Source: Phocaeicola_A sp045647865 (lineage in GTDB: Bacteria > Bacteroidota > Bacteroidia > Bacteroidales > Bacteroidaceae). Taken from it: 64,000 nucleotides of DNA. Position 1 is the first letter of the stretch. Every line of letters starts with the position of its first letter. Below are positions 18,952 through 28,136 of the stretch, piece after piece. Both the position numbers and the translations under genes were made by a program. Below the pieces are notes generated by a model. That model made no database searches. It was not told the DNA's origin and was given only the letters and a program-made list of their open reading frames with translations. Location: NCBI GenBank assembly GCA_045647865.1, contig JAZRMW010000005.1, positions 4,798 through 68,797 of the forward strand. Direction: 5' to 3'.

Positions 18952-19485
18952 TTATAAGTTGAATCCTTCATACTTTAGCGTAAACTTCAGTGTCATTTTG
19001 GGGCTTACGACAAGGTCAATGTTCAATGTTAAGTCAGCCTGCTTGTGGGTGTCTTCTCCCTTGATGACTCCCGTTGCTCTCAATGTTGCGGGATAACCTG
19101 TTCCGGCTTTGTAGAGGCTGTCGGTGCAAATTCCTTGTAAAATAACTCCGTCGGTAGTGGCGATTGCTTCTAACGGAAGAATCTGGAAATCACCGTAGCT
19201 CATTCCTTGATGATCAGTCCAATTCGGATAGGTGAGCATTAATAGTCCCTGTTCATTCTTACTGATGATGAGTGGCTGATTATAAGTTGTATCAATATGC
19301 ATGACCATGCCTCTGCTATCTAAATCAGTGAATGTTGTGCCTGTGTACTCATCAGTAACCCATTCTTGGGGACTTATTACTGGGTCAATAGTGCTTGTTG
19401 GTTCTTCTTTTTCACCACAGGATGTAAAGGAGAATCCTGTACACAGTACCATCATTGCTAAGTTGAGATAATTCAATTTCTTCAT
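18952..19485 (-). CDS. Calycin-like lipoprotein, hypothetical
   Basis: 177 residues. A lipoprotein signal ends at FTSC (about 20-23) with Glu-rich residues after the Cys. The mature part is all-beta in character and resembles the small calycin-like lipoproteins (DUF4925-like) found near TonB receptors in Bacteroides; that family match is from memory and unverified. It shares a transcription unit with the receptor immediately downstream, so a role in binding the same ligand is a reasonable guess. Confidence 0.8.
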   Translation of the reverse strand: MKKLNYLNLAMMVLCTGFSFTSCGEKEEPTSTIDPVISPQEWVTDEYTGTTFTDLDSRGMVMHIDTTYNQPLIISKNEQGLLMLTYPNWTDHQGMSYGDFQILPLEAIATTDGVILQGICTDSLYKAGTGYPATLRATGVIKGEDTHKQADLTLNIDLVVSPKMTLKFTLKYEGFNL

Positions 19486-19538
19486 GTCAATAACCTTTCT
19501 TTTGATATAATCATGTTGATGTTCTTACTTTCAAGCTG

Positions 19539-19570
19539 CAAAGATACATCTGTTCGTTCATGTGGGCAAT
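19539..19570 (-). promoter_or_regulatory. Promoter for lipoprotein-TonB receptor unit
   Basis: On the minus strand ATTG (19567-19570), a 20-nt spacer and TATCTTTG (19539-19546). The -7 box is perfect and the -33 box has one mismatch. The ATG is 54 bp downstream. Confidence 0.65.
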
Positions 19571-19658
19571 CCTAATTTATGAGGAAAAGTTAAGGGAAGC
19601 TGACTCATTGATGAATACAACTCCCCTTTGGGTTATGAAAATAAAAATAGAATACTGA

Positions 19659-20714
19659 TTATCGCTCGATCTTACGGATAGCACCTGTTGATTGGTCGAA
19701 GGTAACACGGGTAGTAGTTCCTTTTCCAAAAAGATCTTCTGCAAGTACTTCGGTCTTGCCATATTGTGCAATAGGCAATTCTTCTTCGTAAAATACTTCT
19801 TTGTTATTATAAACCTTCAATTGTGCCTTACCTGGCACTGCGTAGATAATACCACGAGGCTGTTTGGCTTTCTTTAGAGTCTTCTCATCTACTTCTGGGA
19901 ATATTGTCTGATTGGTCAGTTGGTAATAGATAGGGCTACCACCCAAATCTTCAGCGTCTAATATTCCTTGCTTGTTGGAGAATCGGAAGAGAACACTCTC
20001 CTCCACGTCTTCTTCATTCGGGGTAATGCGGATGGAAATGATGCGTGTTTCGTGTGTGGTTGTTCCCTTGAACATGGCTAAAAGAGCGGTTTCCTGTTGG
20101 TCTAGATTGCTTAACATGATTTTCAGGGCTTCTCCGTCTTTTGGCATGTTGTCTGCTTGTCCACGTACAATGGCATTGCGACTTTCACGGATGTTGAATA
20201 TGTCCTTCGCTGCGAGTTCGGCCATCTTAGCTGTGGAAGTGGCGCTCAGAGTTTCTTCCGTAAGTACTGTGGCCGCGTTGGTGACAGGTGCCTTAGCTAC
20301 CTCTTGTCCGGGGATGAGAGCAATGGCATTCGCTCCTTCGTGGTTGATGGATAATAGTATTCCTTCGGGGTCTAATTCCATCAGTGCGGCATTGCTTTTG
20401 TCGCGTAACTTCACTGTATAAGCTTTCTTAGGATCGCGGATACCAGTGGACTTTACGGTCATGCCCTTAATTTCCCAATGTGTGTCTGGCTTGTCCGATA
20501 CATTGGAAATACGAAGGTATTTGTCTGCATACGCACAGAATTCACCGGGTGTATAGCTTATTTTCTCGGCTTCGACTGTGATGTCAATGACAGTTTCGGG
20601 CAAGTAATAAGTGATACCTTCGGCATTAATGCCTGGTGTATAGGGAGTAGCTTCTCCTTGTGCCATGCATAAAGAGGTGGTCAACAGACCAACTAAAAAT
20701 AATCCTTTTTTCAT
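19659..20714 (-). CDS. DUF4831 family protein
   Basis: 351 residues with a signal peptide (MKKGLFLVGLLTTSLCMAQ). It begins with the family-typical YTPGINAEGITYYLPETVIDI region and contains repeated beta segments. The protein is probably periplasmic, and its function is unknown. It lies 51 bp downstream of the NnrE-NnrD gene on the same strand, with a possible TATCTTTG -7 element at 20794-20801 inside the end of that gene. Confidence 0.87.
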   Translation of the reverse strand: MKKGLFLVGLLTTSLCMAQGEATPYTPGINAEGITYYLPETVIDITVEAEKISYTPGEFCAYADKYLRISNVSDKPDTHWEIKGMTVKSTGIRDPKKAYTVKLRDKSNAALMELDPEGILLSINHEGANAIALIPGQEVAKAPVTNAATVLTEETLSATSTAKMAELAAKDIFNIRESRNAIVRGQADNMPKDGEALKIMLSNLDQQETALLAMFKGTTTHETRIISIRITPNEEDVEESVLFRFSNKQGILDAEDLGGSPIYYQLTNQTIFPEVDEKTLKKAKQPRGIIYAVPGKAQLKVYNNKEVFYEEELPIAQYGKTEVLAEDLFGKGTTTRVTFDQSTGAIRKIER

Positions 20715-20765
20715 AAGGCTTTTAGGCTGATGGTTTAAAAATACTACAGAGGAATACGATACGGT

Positions 20766-22316
20766 TCATTGACACCGTTGTTCCTTGGCTGTGCAAAGAT
20801 ACTGATTCTTTTCTAATTTTCTCCAAGCAAGAGGCAAATTATCTATAATGTCACTGGAAATCATTCCACATTCGCCTTTTTGTTCGGCTGCAAGGTCCCC
20901 TGCCGCACCGTGTAGATAAACTCCTACGCGGGCGGCTTCTCTTGGTGGAAAGCCTTGAGACAATAGAGACAATAGTATGCCAGTGAGTACATCGCCACTA
21001 CCGGCTGTGGCCATACCAGGATTTCCAGTTGGATTGAAGTGGCAAACACCTGAGGGGGTGATGACGGCTGTCCAGGCACCTTTAAGTACGATAGTGACTT
21101 GATAGCGGACTGCAAGATTACGGGCACGGGTTAGTCGTTCGTAACTGCTGGCACACTCACCTACCAGACGTTCAAGTTCCTTGGGATGAGGAGTGAGAAT
21201 ACTTTCTTTGGGAATGTATTCAAGCCACTCTTTGTGTGATGCTAAAAGGTTGAGTGCATCTGCATCTATGATAATAGGGCCTTCTGTCGTCTGTAATTGA
21301 ACCAATAGCGCATTTGCAGTTTCTTCATCTAGTCCTAAACCTGGTCCAATAGCTATAGCAGTATATTTATTGTATGGAACGGGAGTGGATACATGGAGAT
21401 TGTGATTGTCTGCATCTGCCATAGCCTCAGGTACGGACGTTTGTAAAATCGGAATGTTGCAAGCGGGAGTGTGTACCGTTAGCAGACCTATACCGCTTCG
21501 CAAAGAGGCGCGGGCAGAGAGTATGGCTGCGCCAGCCATTCCTGCCGAACCTGCAATGAGTAACCCATGTCCGAACTGCCCTTTGTGAGCGAACTCAGAA
21601 CGCGGCTTGGTAAAGGGACGGATTTCTCTTTGGGTTGTAATCAAATATTGGTCTGGAAATTCGGCAATGCCTTGGGCACTAAGGCTGATGTCAAGACTGA
21701 ACCATTCTCCTAGGTATGTTTGATTCTCAGCGAAAAAGAACGAGAGCTTGGGTTGTTGGAGAGTCAGGGTCATGTGGGCATGAATGATATGCTCGGGCAG
21801 GTTGTATGTGTTGTCTTCACACATCAACCCTGAAGGGATGTCTATAGATACAATTGTGGCAGGCGAAGCGTTGATGTATTTCACTACAGCAGCGAAACCT
21901 CCTTCCAAAGGGCGGCTCAGTCCTGAACCGAAAAGACCGTCAATGACCACGTCACTCTTCATCAAAGGAGGGGGGGCAAAGTGAGAGGTTACCTCGATGA
22001 AATTCACGTCAGTACAGTCCAATAACCGTTCTGCATTGGTTTGGCAATCTTCGGAAAGGGATTGGCGGGTGTTGAATAGATAAACGTCGGACCTGTAGCC
22101 GCGTTCGGACAATAAGCGGGCAACGGCCAATGTGTCGCCTCCATTATTCCCCGGTCCAGCAAACAATTTGAAACTTCGTGGTTCAGGAAATAGTTGACAA
22201 ATAGCGTTGGTCAGGGCTTGAGCTGCTCGTTCCATCAGGTCAAGTGAAGAGATTCCTTCTTCGTTGATGGTGCGCTTGTCTAAGGCTTTTATTTGGTTTT
22301 TAGTCAGTATTTTCAT
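20766..22316 (-). CDS. nnr: Bifunctional NAD(P)H-hydrate epimerase / ADP-dependent dehydratase
   Basis: 516 residues from the ATG at 22314-22316; an upstream in-frame extension runs through the promoter and is not used. The N-terminal about 210 residues are the YjeF_N epimerase with GPGNNGGDTLAVARLL. The C-terminal half is the ribokinase-like dehydratase with TPHPKELERL and the anion-hole/ATP motif NPGMATAGSGDVLTG. The enzyme repairs hydrated NADH and NADPH. Divergent from adk. Confidence 0.94.
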   Translation of the reverse strand: MKILTKNQIKALDKRTINEEGISSLDLMERAAQALTNAICQLFPEPRSFKLFAGPGNNGGDTLAVARLLSERGYRSDVYLFNTRQSLSEDCQTNAERLLDCTDVNFIEVTSHFAPPPLMKSDVVIDGLFGSGLSRPLEGGFAAVVKYINASPATIVSIDIPSGLMCEDNTYNLPEHIIHAHMTLTLQQPKLSFFFAENQTYLGEWFSLDISLSAQGIAEFPDQYLITTQREIRPFTKPRSEFAHKGQFGHGLLIAGSAGMAGAAILSARASLRSGIGLLTVHTPACNIPILQTSVPEAMADADNHNLHVSTPVPYNKYTAIAIGPGLGLDEETANALLVQLQTTEGPIIIDADALNLLASHKEWLEYIPKESILTPHPKELERLVGECASSYERLTRARNLAVRYQVTIVLKGAWTAVITPSGVCHFNPTGNPGMATAGSGDVLTGILLSLLSQGFPPREAARVGVYLHGAAGDLAAEQKGECGMISSDIIDNLPLAWRKLEKNQYLCTAKEQRCQ

Positions 22317-22338
22317 TGATTCTATATGTTGGCGGGTG

Positions 22339-22370
22339 TAAAAGTAACTCTTTTCTGATAGATTTTCAAA
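22339..22370 (-). promoter_or_regulatory. Promoter for nnr
   Basis: On the minus strand TTTG (22367-22370), a 20-nt spacer and TACTTTTA (22339-22346); one mismatch in the -7 box. The ATG is 23 bp away. Confidence 0.55.
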
Positions 22371-22379
22371 GAAAATTGC

Positions 22380-22387
22380 TAATTTTG
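22380..22387 (+). promoter_or_regulatory. -7 element of adk promoter
   Basis: TAATTTTG on the plus strand, about 87 bp before the adk ATG. The -33 region (TTCTG) is weak. It overlaps the nnr promoter back to back. Confidence 0.5.
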
Positions 22388-22473
22388 TGCCAATTTTTTT
22401 AAGAAATCCCTCAAATGGGTTGTGTGAGAGTAGAAAATTATACAATAAATGTTATATTATAACTGCAAAGAAT

Positions 22474-23046
22474 ATGCTGAATATCGTAATTTTTGGTGCA
22501 CCAGGTTCTGGTAAAGGAACTCAGAGTGCTCGCATTGTAGAGAAGTATGGATTGAACCACATTTCTACTGGAGATGTGTTGCGTGCCGAAATCAAGAATG
22601 GAACAGAACTGGGACAAACTGCTAAGGGGTACATCGACCAGGGACAACTCATCCCCGATAGTCTGATGATTGACATCCTGGCCAGTGTGTTCGACTCGTT
22701 CACTGACAGCAAGGGAGTAATCTTCGACGGTTTCCCCCGTACTATTGCACAAGCCGATGCCTTGAAGGCTATGTTGGCTGAACGTGGTCAAGAGGTTTCA
22801 ATTATGTTGGATCTGGAAGTTCCCGAAGAAGAACTAATGATCCGTCTCATCAAACGTGGCCAGGAAAGTGGACGTGCTGATGACAACGAAGAGACCATTA
22901 AGAAACGCCTTGTGGTATATCACTCACAGACGGCTCCCCTCATCGATTGGTACAAGGCCGATGGCAAGTATTGCCACATCAACGGATTGGGTACCATGGA
23001 AGGTATTTTTGCCGAAATTGCTGAAGCAATTGACAAGGTGAAGTAA
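22474..23046 (+). CDS. adk: Adenylate kinase
   Basis: 190 residues from the ATG at 22474. P-loop GAPGSGKGTQ at residues 7-16, NMP-binding segment STGDVLRAEI, and DGFPRTIAQADAL. The LID is the short form, as in other Bacteroidota and eukaryotic cytosolic types, without the Zn-Cys insert. Interconverts ATP + AMP and 2 ADP. The upstream 29 codons of open frame contain the promoter and are excluded. Confidence 0.96.
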   Translation: MLNIVIFGAPGSGKGTQSARIVEKYGLNHISTGDVLRAEIKNGTELGQTAKGYIDQGQLIPDSLMIDILASVFDSFTDSKGVIFDGFPRTIAQADALKAMLAERGQEVSIMLDLEVPEEELMIRLIKRGQESGRADDNEETIKKRLVVYHSQTAPLIDWYKADGKYCHINGLGTMEGIFAEIAEAIDKVK

Positions 23047-23053
23047 GCTTTCT

Positions 23054-23131
23054 GGAGTTCAGGAGTACGGATGATGCTCTGACACTCTATATGACAGGAC
23101 GTTCAGAATCTTGTCTGTACTCCTGAACTCC
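23054..23131. repeat. Inverted repeat between adk and obgE
   Basis: A 15-bp perfect inverted repeat (23054-23068 GGAGTTCAGGAGTAC and 23117-23131) with a 48-nt loop. Same family as 14661-14752. Confidence 0.7.
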
Positions 23132-23183
23132 CCAAAAACAGGGTTTGTAAAACTTGAACAACTAACTACTATTAACTCAAAAA

Positions 23184-24362
23184 ATGGCAGAAAGCAACTT
23201 TGTTGACTATGTGAAGATTTATTGCCGCTCGGGAAAGGGTGGCCGAGGCTCCATGCACATGCATCGTGCCAAGTATGTACCTAACGGAGGACCTGACGGT
23301 GGTGATGGTGGACGTGGAGGAGATGTCATTCTGCGCGGAAACCGCAATTATTGGACGTTGCTTCACTTGAAGTATGACCGCCATATATTTGCCGGACATG
23401 GAGGAAATGGTTCCAAGTGCAAGAGTTTCGGAAAGGACGGAGAGGACAAAATCATTGATGTTCCTTGTGGTACGGTGGTATATAATGCAGAGACTGGTGA
23501 ATACATTTGTGATGTTACCGAACATGATCAGAAGGTTGTTTTACTGAAAGGAGGACGTGGCGGACTGGGCAACTGGCACTTCCGTACGGCTACCCGCCAG
23601 GCTCCGCGTTTTGCACAACCTGGTGAACCTATGCAGGAACTGACCGTTATCATGGAATTGAAACTGTTGGCAGATGTCGGACTGGTAGGTTTCCCTAATG
23701 CCGGTAAATCGACATTGCTCTCTGCCGTTTCTTCAGCACGTCCTAAGATTGCCAACTATCCCTTCACTACATTGGAACCTAACTTGGGTATTGTCCCTTA
23801 TCGCGAGGGTAAGTCCTTTGTGATGGCCGATATTCCGGGTATTATCGAAGGGGCCAGTGAAGGAAGAGGATTAGGTCTTCGTTTCTTGCGTCACATCGAG
23901 CGAAATTCTTTGTTACTTTTTATGGTGCCAGGTGATACTGACGATATCAAGAAAGAGTATGAAGTGTTGCTCAATGAATTAGCTACATTTAATCCCGATA
24001 TGCTTGACAAGCAGCGTATATTAGCCATCACCAAGAGCGATATGCTTGACGAGGAACTCATACAGATGCTCGAAGAACATTTGCCCGAAGATGTTCCTCA
24101 TGTCTTCATCTCATCACTTACAGGGCAGGGTATCTCACAATTGAAGGATTTGTTGTGGGTGGCTCTCAATAGTGAAAGCAATAAACTGGCGAGTGTCGTG
24201 AATGATGACAAACTGGTGCATCGTCCCAAGGATATGAATAAATTGGCTCAAGAACTGAAAGAAATGGGCGAAGATGAAGAGATTGAATTCGTGGACGATT
24301 GGGAGGATGACGAAGAAGATTGGGAAGAGTTGGAAGACTTTGAATATGAGGAAGAGGATTGA
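23184..24362 (+). CDS. obgE: GTPase ObgE/CgtA
   Basis: 392 residues. The N-terminal Gly-rich Obg fold (about 1-160) has NGGPDGGDGGRGGDV. The G domain has G1 GFPNAGKST, G3 DIPGIIEGA, G4 ITKSD and G5 SSLTGQG. The C-terminal tail (about 350-392) is almost entirely Glu/Asp/Trp, as usual for Obg proteins in this phylum. It is a ribosome-assembly GTPase of the large subunit. Confidence 0.96.
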   Translation: MAESNFVDYVKIYCRSGKGGRGSMHMHRAKYVPNGGPDGGDGGRGGDVILRGNRNYWTLLHLKYDRHIFAGHGGNGSKCKSFGKDGEDKIIDVPCGTVVYNAETGEYICDVTEHDQKVVLLKGGRGGLGNWHFRTATRQAPRFAQPGEPMQELTVIMELKLLADVGLVGFPNAGKSTLLSAVSSARPKIANYPFTTLEPNLGIVPYREGKSFVMADIPGIIEGASEGRGLGLRFLRHIERNSLLLFMVPGDTDDIKKEYEVLLNELATFNPDMLDKQRILAITKSDMLDEELIQMLEEHLPEDVPHVFISSLTGQGISQLKDLLWVALNSESNKLASVVNDDKLVHRPKDMNKLAQELKEMGEDEEIEFVDDWEDDEEDWEELEDFEYEEED

Positions 24363-24482
24363 CGGAGTTTCCTGATGCCTGGTTCAAAGTTCCTGCTTTC
24401 AGCTTCAAGGCCTTAATGTATTCTTAAAATATTGAATCTTGAACTTTGACCTCTTTGAACATTGCCCTCAAAAGATCGAATA

Positions 24483-25271
24483 ATGAGCTACTTGCAATAC
24501 TCTTTCTCTAAGGAGATAAAAGCCTTCAGCACCAGTCGTACGGGTGGAATAAGTGAAGGTATGTATGCCTCGTTCAATTGTACTCACTATTGTGGAGATA
24601 ACCCTATGCATGTAGTTGCCAATCGGGAAAAACTTTGTTTGGATTGGCGTATCCATCCCAGTCGCCTCTTCATTCCCCGGCAGGTTCATGACGTACGGAT
24701 GACAGTAGTGGATGAACAGTTTTTGAACCTTTCATCTACGGAGCAGAGTGCACGGCTTGATGGAGTGGATGCATTGATTTCTCCGTTGCCTGATTGTTGT
24801 TTAGCTATAAGCACTGCCGATTGTGTTCCTATATTATTATATGATACGCGCGCGCGAGTGATAGCGGCTGTTCATGCCGGATGGCGGGGTACAGTGGCAA
24901 GAATCCTTACTCAAGTACTTAATCAGATGACACTCCTTTATGGCACAGAGGGCAAGAATGTGAAGGCAGTCATAGGTCCCAGTATCTCAATGCAAGCTTT
25001 TGAAGTGGGCGATGAAGTGTATGAACAATTCTTATCTGCCGATTTTCCTATGGGACAGATTGCTGTCCGTCAAGAGAAATGGCACATCGACCTTTGGGAG
25101 GCCAACCGCTTGCAGTTGTTGGAGAAAGGAGTACCTGCGGAAACTATTCATGTGACAGGTATCTGCACGTTCAACAATAGTGAACGCTTTTTTTCAGCCC
25201 GTAAGTTGGGAATAAAGTCCGGACGCATACTGAGTGCTATCATGCGGGCGGATGTGAATGTTGAATACTAA
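24483..25271 (+). CDS. pgeF: Peptidoglycan editing factor / laccase-domain protein
   Basis: 262 residues. I used the ATG at 24483; the longer frame would need an upstream TTG. Cys/His metal-site motifs of the YfiH/DUF152 family are present: PRQVHDVR, STADCVPILL, and AAVHAGWRGT, with a C-terminal TGICTFNNSERFFSARK. Members are reported to edit peptidoglycan precursors (PgeF) or act as purine nucleoside phosphorylases. The gene follows obgE after a 120-bp repeat-bearing gap and is followed after 12 bp by a tiny basic protein. Confidence 0.93.
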   Translation: MSYLQYSFSKEIKAFSTSRTGGISEGMYASFNCTHYCGDNPMHVVANREKLCLDWRIHPSRLFIPRQVHDVRMTVVDEQFLNLSSTEQSARLDGVDALISPLPDCCLAISTADCVPILLYDTRARVIAAVHAGWRGTVARILTQVLNQMTLLYGTEGKNVKAVIGPSISMQAFEVGDEVYEQFLSADFPMGQIAVRQEKWHIDLWEANRLQLLEKGVPAETIHVTGICTFNNSERFFSARKLGIKSGRILSAIMRADVNVEY

Positions 25272-25283
25272 GAAAAAATAATT

Positions 25284-25469
25284 ATGGATGATATCTCAAA
25301 AACCATTCTACAAGGGATAACCTTTAAAGGAAGTTCTTCGAAACCGAAAGATGATAAAAAAGTAAAGACAAAAGCCAAGAAGAAGGCCTATATCACCGGT
25401 GCCCACGGTTCGGGTGCTGCCAAAATGAAAGCAGAATACCGCCGTCAACGAGCAAACAGACACAAATGA
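25284..25469 (+). CDS. Small Lys/Arg-rich protein, hypothetical
   Basis: 61 residues; about a third are Lys or Arg, concentrated after residue 20 (KDDKKVKTKAKKKAYITGAHGSG), and the chain ends RRQRANRHK. It starts 12 bp after the pgeF stop, so it is probably translated from the same mRNA. The charge suggests nucleic-acid or ribosome contact. I do not recognise the family. Confidence 0.6.
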   Translation: MDDISKTILQGITFKGSSSKPKDDKKVKTKAKKKAYITGAHGSGAAKMKAEYRRQRANRHK

Positions 25470-25554
25470 GGAATAAAAGGATAATCCTTTTACATAGATT
25501 AACAAACGGCTGCAAAATAAAGTCCTTAAAGTTTTTTAGTTAGATAAATTTGTA

Positions 25555-25562
25555 TACCTTTG
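25555..25562 (+). promoter_or_regulatory. -7 element of promoter for beta-barrel gene
   Basis: TACCTTTG on the plus strand, 75 bp before the ATG. A second match, TAAATTTG, lies 11 bp earlier at 25544-25551. The upstream T-rich stretch near 25530-25537 would serve as -33. Confidence 0.55.
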
Positions 25563-25637
25563 TACCGTCAAAAGAAAACGGGATGACGGGAAATAGTTTC
25601 CTAAAGTCCTTATTGTTTAACTAAAAACTTTATTATT

Positions 25638-26168
25638 ATGAAAAAGATTTTTTTGACTTTGATGGTTATGGTTGCTGCCGTTGCAGCTAATGCTCAGGTA
25701 TGGGTAGGTGGATCTTTGGGATTCTGGAATAACGGTGATGCAGAGGGGAGTCAAACTAAGACGACTTTCAGCATTGCTCCCGAAGTAGGTTATGACTTGT
25801 CAGAGGATTGGTCAATCGCTATTGGTTTGGGTTACGAATCTTCAAAACCTGAAGATGGTGAAACTGTATCAGCAATAGCCGTAAATCCGTATGCCCGTTA
25901 CAATGTTCTCAAGGCCGGTAACTTCAAGTTCTTCTTGGATGGCGGTTTTGAATTTGGTAGCGTTGACACTGGTGAAAAGTATTCTACTTGGGGAATTGGT
26001 ATTAAACCTGGTATTGCATACTCTTTGAACGAGAAGTTCAGCCTCGTAGGTCACATGGGATTTTTGGGTTATACAGATTGTGACGATGAAATTGGTGAAT
26101 TAGTTCAGAAGGGCTTCGGCTTCAGCTTTGATAACAATATCTCATTTGGAGTTTATTATGCATTCTAA
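25638..26168 (+). CDS. Small outer-membrane beta-barrel protein
   Basis: 176 residues with a signal peptide (MKKIFLTLMVMVAAVAANA). The mature chain is alternating beta (GGSLGFWNN, SIAIGLGYESS, YARYNVL, FGVYYAF) and ends in Phe, as expected for an eight-stranded barrel of the OMP_b-brl/OmpX-like type. It is monocistronic, with its own promoter and a strong terminator. Function unknown. Confidence 0.88.
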   Translation: MKKIFLTLMVMVAAVAANAQVWVGGSLGFWNNGDAEGSQTKTTFSIAPEVGYDLSEDWSIAIGLGYESSKPEDGETVSAIAVNPYARYNVLKAGNFKFFLDGGFEFGSVDTGEKYSTWGIGIKPGIAYSLNEKFSLVGHMGFLGYTDCDDEIGELVQKGFGFSFDNNISFGVYYAF

Positions 26169-26192
26169 GATTCAATAGTATAAAAAAGAAGG

Positions 26193-26226
26193 AAGCCGCA
26201 TCCCTTTCGGGGTGCGGCTTTTCTTT
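26193..26226 (+). terminator. Terminator after beta-barrel gene
   Basis: A 12-bp stem (26193-26204 with 26209-26220, one G-U pair) with a TTTC tetraloop, then TTCTTTG. Confidence 0.93.
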
Positions 26227-26283
26227 GATTTCTCACGATAATATTTCTTTCCTTTGTAAAAGTTCCTATCCTAAACAATTCAT

Positions 26284-27207
26284 TTACCTTGCCCCCAGAT
26301 AGAGGAATATCATACCCAGCAGGACGAGCAGGAGGTCGATGGCTTTGCTCCGCAGGTTCTTCTCGCGGAAGAAGAGGGCGCCACAGAGGAAGGAGACGAT
26401 GACACTGCTACGGCGCACCATGGAGACGACGGAGATGAGTGCTCCGTCGAGACTGAGGGAGTAGAAATAGACAAAGTCGGCCGCTGAGAGGAACAGGGAG
26501 ATGAGCGGTATGCACCAATGCCAATGAAAGGGTGTGGTACTCTTTCGCTTGGGATACCAGAGGAGCATTAGGACAGTTCCCATCATGAAGAGTTGGTAGA
26601 TGTTGTACCACGACTGAACCACCATGCGGTCAAGTCCAAGGCCGCCATCGGTGACGGGGGCCATCAAGTATTTGTCATACAGTCCGCTGACGGCTCCCAG
26701 CATGGAAGCCAGCACCACGAAGTATATCCACCGGTCGTGCTTGAAGTCGATACCTTCCTTTTTCCCGCTCCGGCTCAGCATGAAGAAGGAGACGATGGCC
26801 AGCAACACACCTATCCACTGATAGAGGTTCAGTCGTTCACCGAAGACGAGCAGGGCACCTACCAGCACCATCACGGGACGTGTGGCATTGATGGGGCCTA
26901 CGATGGTGAGTGGCAGATGTTTCATACCAAAGTAGCCGAATATCCATGACGAGAGTACGATGACGGATTTCAGTACCACATACTTGTGAACTTCCCATCC
27001 GACCGTAGGGACATGGAAGATGGTTCCTTCCAGCACATTCCCTTTTTCTAATGAAAGTAGGATGAATGGGAGGAATATCAAACTTGAAAACAGGGTGTTG
27101 AGAAAGAGTACGGGTATCACCGCATTCTGTTTCAATGATTGTTTCTTGAACACATCATAAAATCCCAGCAATGTGGCTGAGAGAAAAGCTAATCCTAACC
27201 AGAGCAC
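26284..27207 (-). CDS. EamA-family (DMT) transporter
   Basis: 307 residues with about ten membrane helices in two repeats (EamA duplicated). It starts MLWLGLAFLSATLLGFYDV. The loop with GPINATRPVMVLVGALLVFGERL is typical of the DMT superfamily. Substrate unknown. It lies downstream of truA, separated by about 195 bp of repeats. Confidence 0.87.
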   Translation of the reverse strand: MLWLGLAFLSATLLGFYDVFKKQSLKQNAVIPVLFLNTLFSSLIFLPFILLSLEKGNVLEGTIFHVPTVGWEVHKYVVLKSVIVLSSWIFGYFGMKHLPLTIVGPINATRPVMVLVGALLVFGERLNLYQWIGVLLAIVSFFMLSRSGKKEGIDFKHDRWIYFVVLASMLGAVSGLYDKYLMAPVTDGGLGLDRMVVQSWYNIYQLFMMGTVLMLLWYPKRKSTTPFHWHWCIPLISLFLSAADFVYFYSLSLDGALISVVSMVRRSSVIVSFLCGALFFREKNLRSKAIDLLLVLLGMIFLYLGAR

Positions 27208-27212
27208 TATTT

Positions 27213-27400
27213 TAATTATGATTTGTGATTTATGAATTCTTTATTTTTTAACGCAGAGGCGCGGAGGCGCAGAGTTTTTTGAGTTCTGAGTTTTGAGTGT
27301 CGCATGGCCAATTTCAATCCGCGGTCATCCGTGTCATCAGCATCTGAGAAATCAGTGCCGCATGGCCTACTAGTTGCTCGTTGCTCATCACTTGTAGCTA
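27213..27400. repeat. Composite repeat gap between truA and EamA gene
   Basis: No gene. From left: an ATGATTTGTGATTTATGAATT simple repeat at about 27217-27237; a solo copy (27250-27276) of the 28-bp end repeat that bounds the GxxExxY unit at 50.6 kb, differing from it at two positions; two CGCATGGCC units (27302 and 27359); and a GCTCGTTGCTCATCACTTGTAGCT unit ending near 27400, of the TACGAGT family. Confidence 0.65.
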
Positions 27401-27401
27401 A

Positions 27402-28136
27402 TTAATACCCGACGTCTTCCAGAAAGAGAGCGTGTCCGGGGGCAGAGGTGCCCGCTTTGCCACGGTCTTTCTCTTCGATGACTTTCCGGAAACCTTCGAC
27501 GGAGAGTTTGCCACGACCCACTTCGAAGAGGGTGCCTACGATGGCGCGCACCATGTTGCGCAGAAAACGGTCGGCTTGGATGGTGAATACCCACTCCGTT
27601 TCGCCGGTCTGTTCCCAATGGGCTTGCATGATACGGCAATTGTTGGTCTTTACATCGGTATGCAACTTGCTGAAGCTGGTGAAATCGGTATAGTCGAACA
27701 GAGTTTCGGCCGCACGGTTCATGGCTTCGAAGTCGAGCGGTTTGCCCACAATGCGGCACATGTATTGGCGACCGAAGGGATTCTTTCGGGTGGTCACATA
27801 GTAACGGTAGGTGCGATAGGTGGCATCGAAACGGGCATGTGCGTCGGACTTCACCTCGCGTACCTTATATATACAGATATCTTGGGGAAGGATGCGGTTC
27901 AACTTATCAGTGACGGCATCCGTGTCCAATGGTTCTTCCCAATCGAAGTGTGCCACCATCAATCGGGCATGTACTCCGGCATCGGTGCGCCCGGCACCTG
28001 TCACCTCCACTTCCTTTCTGAGGAAAGTAGCCAGTGCCTCCATCAGTGTCTGTTGCACGCTTGTACCGTTCGGTTGGATTTGCCATCCGTGGTAATTGGT
28101 GCCGTCGTATCCTAAATAGATGAAATAGCGGTGCAT
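27402..28136 (-). CDS. truA: tRNA pseudouridine synthase A
   Basis: 244 residues. YLGYDGTNYHGWQIQ at the N-terminus and the catalytic Asp in GAGRTDAGVHA (about residue 52). FLRNMVRAIVGTL is the C-terminal signature. It makes pseudouridine at positions 38-40 of tRNA anticodon arms. The gene begins directly after the DUF5715 stop (adjacent codons), so the two are co-transcribed. Confidence 0.95.
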   Translation of the reverse strand: MHRYFIYLGYDGTNYHGWQIQPNGTSVQQTLMEALATFLRKEVEVTGAGRTDAGVHARLMVAHFDWEEPLDTDAVTDKLNRILPQDICIYKVREVKSDAHARFDATYRTYRYYVTTRKNPFGRQYMCRIVGKPLDFEAMNRAAETLFDYTDFTSFSKLHTDVKTNNCRIMQAHWEQTGETEWVFTIQADRFLRNMVRAIVGTLFEVGRGKLSVEGFRKVIEEKDRGKAGTSAPGHALFLEDVGY

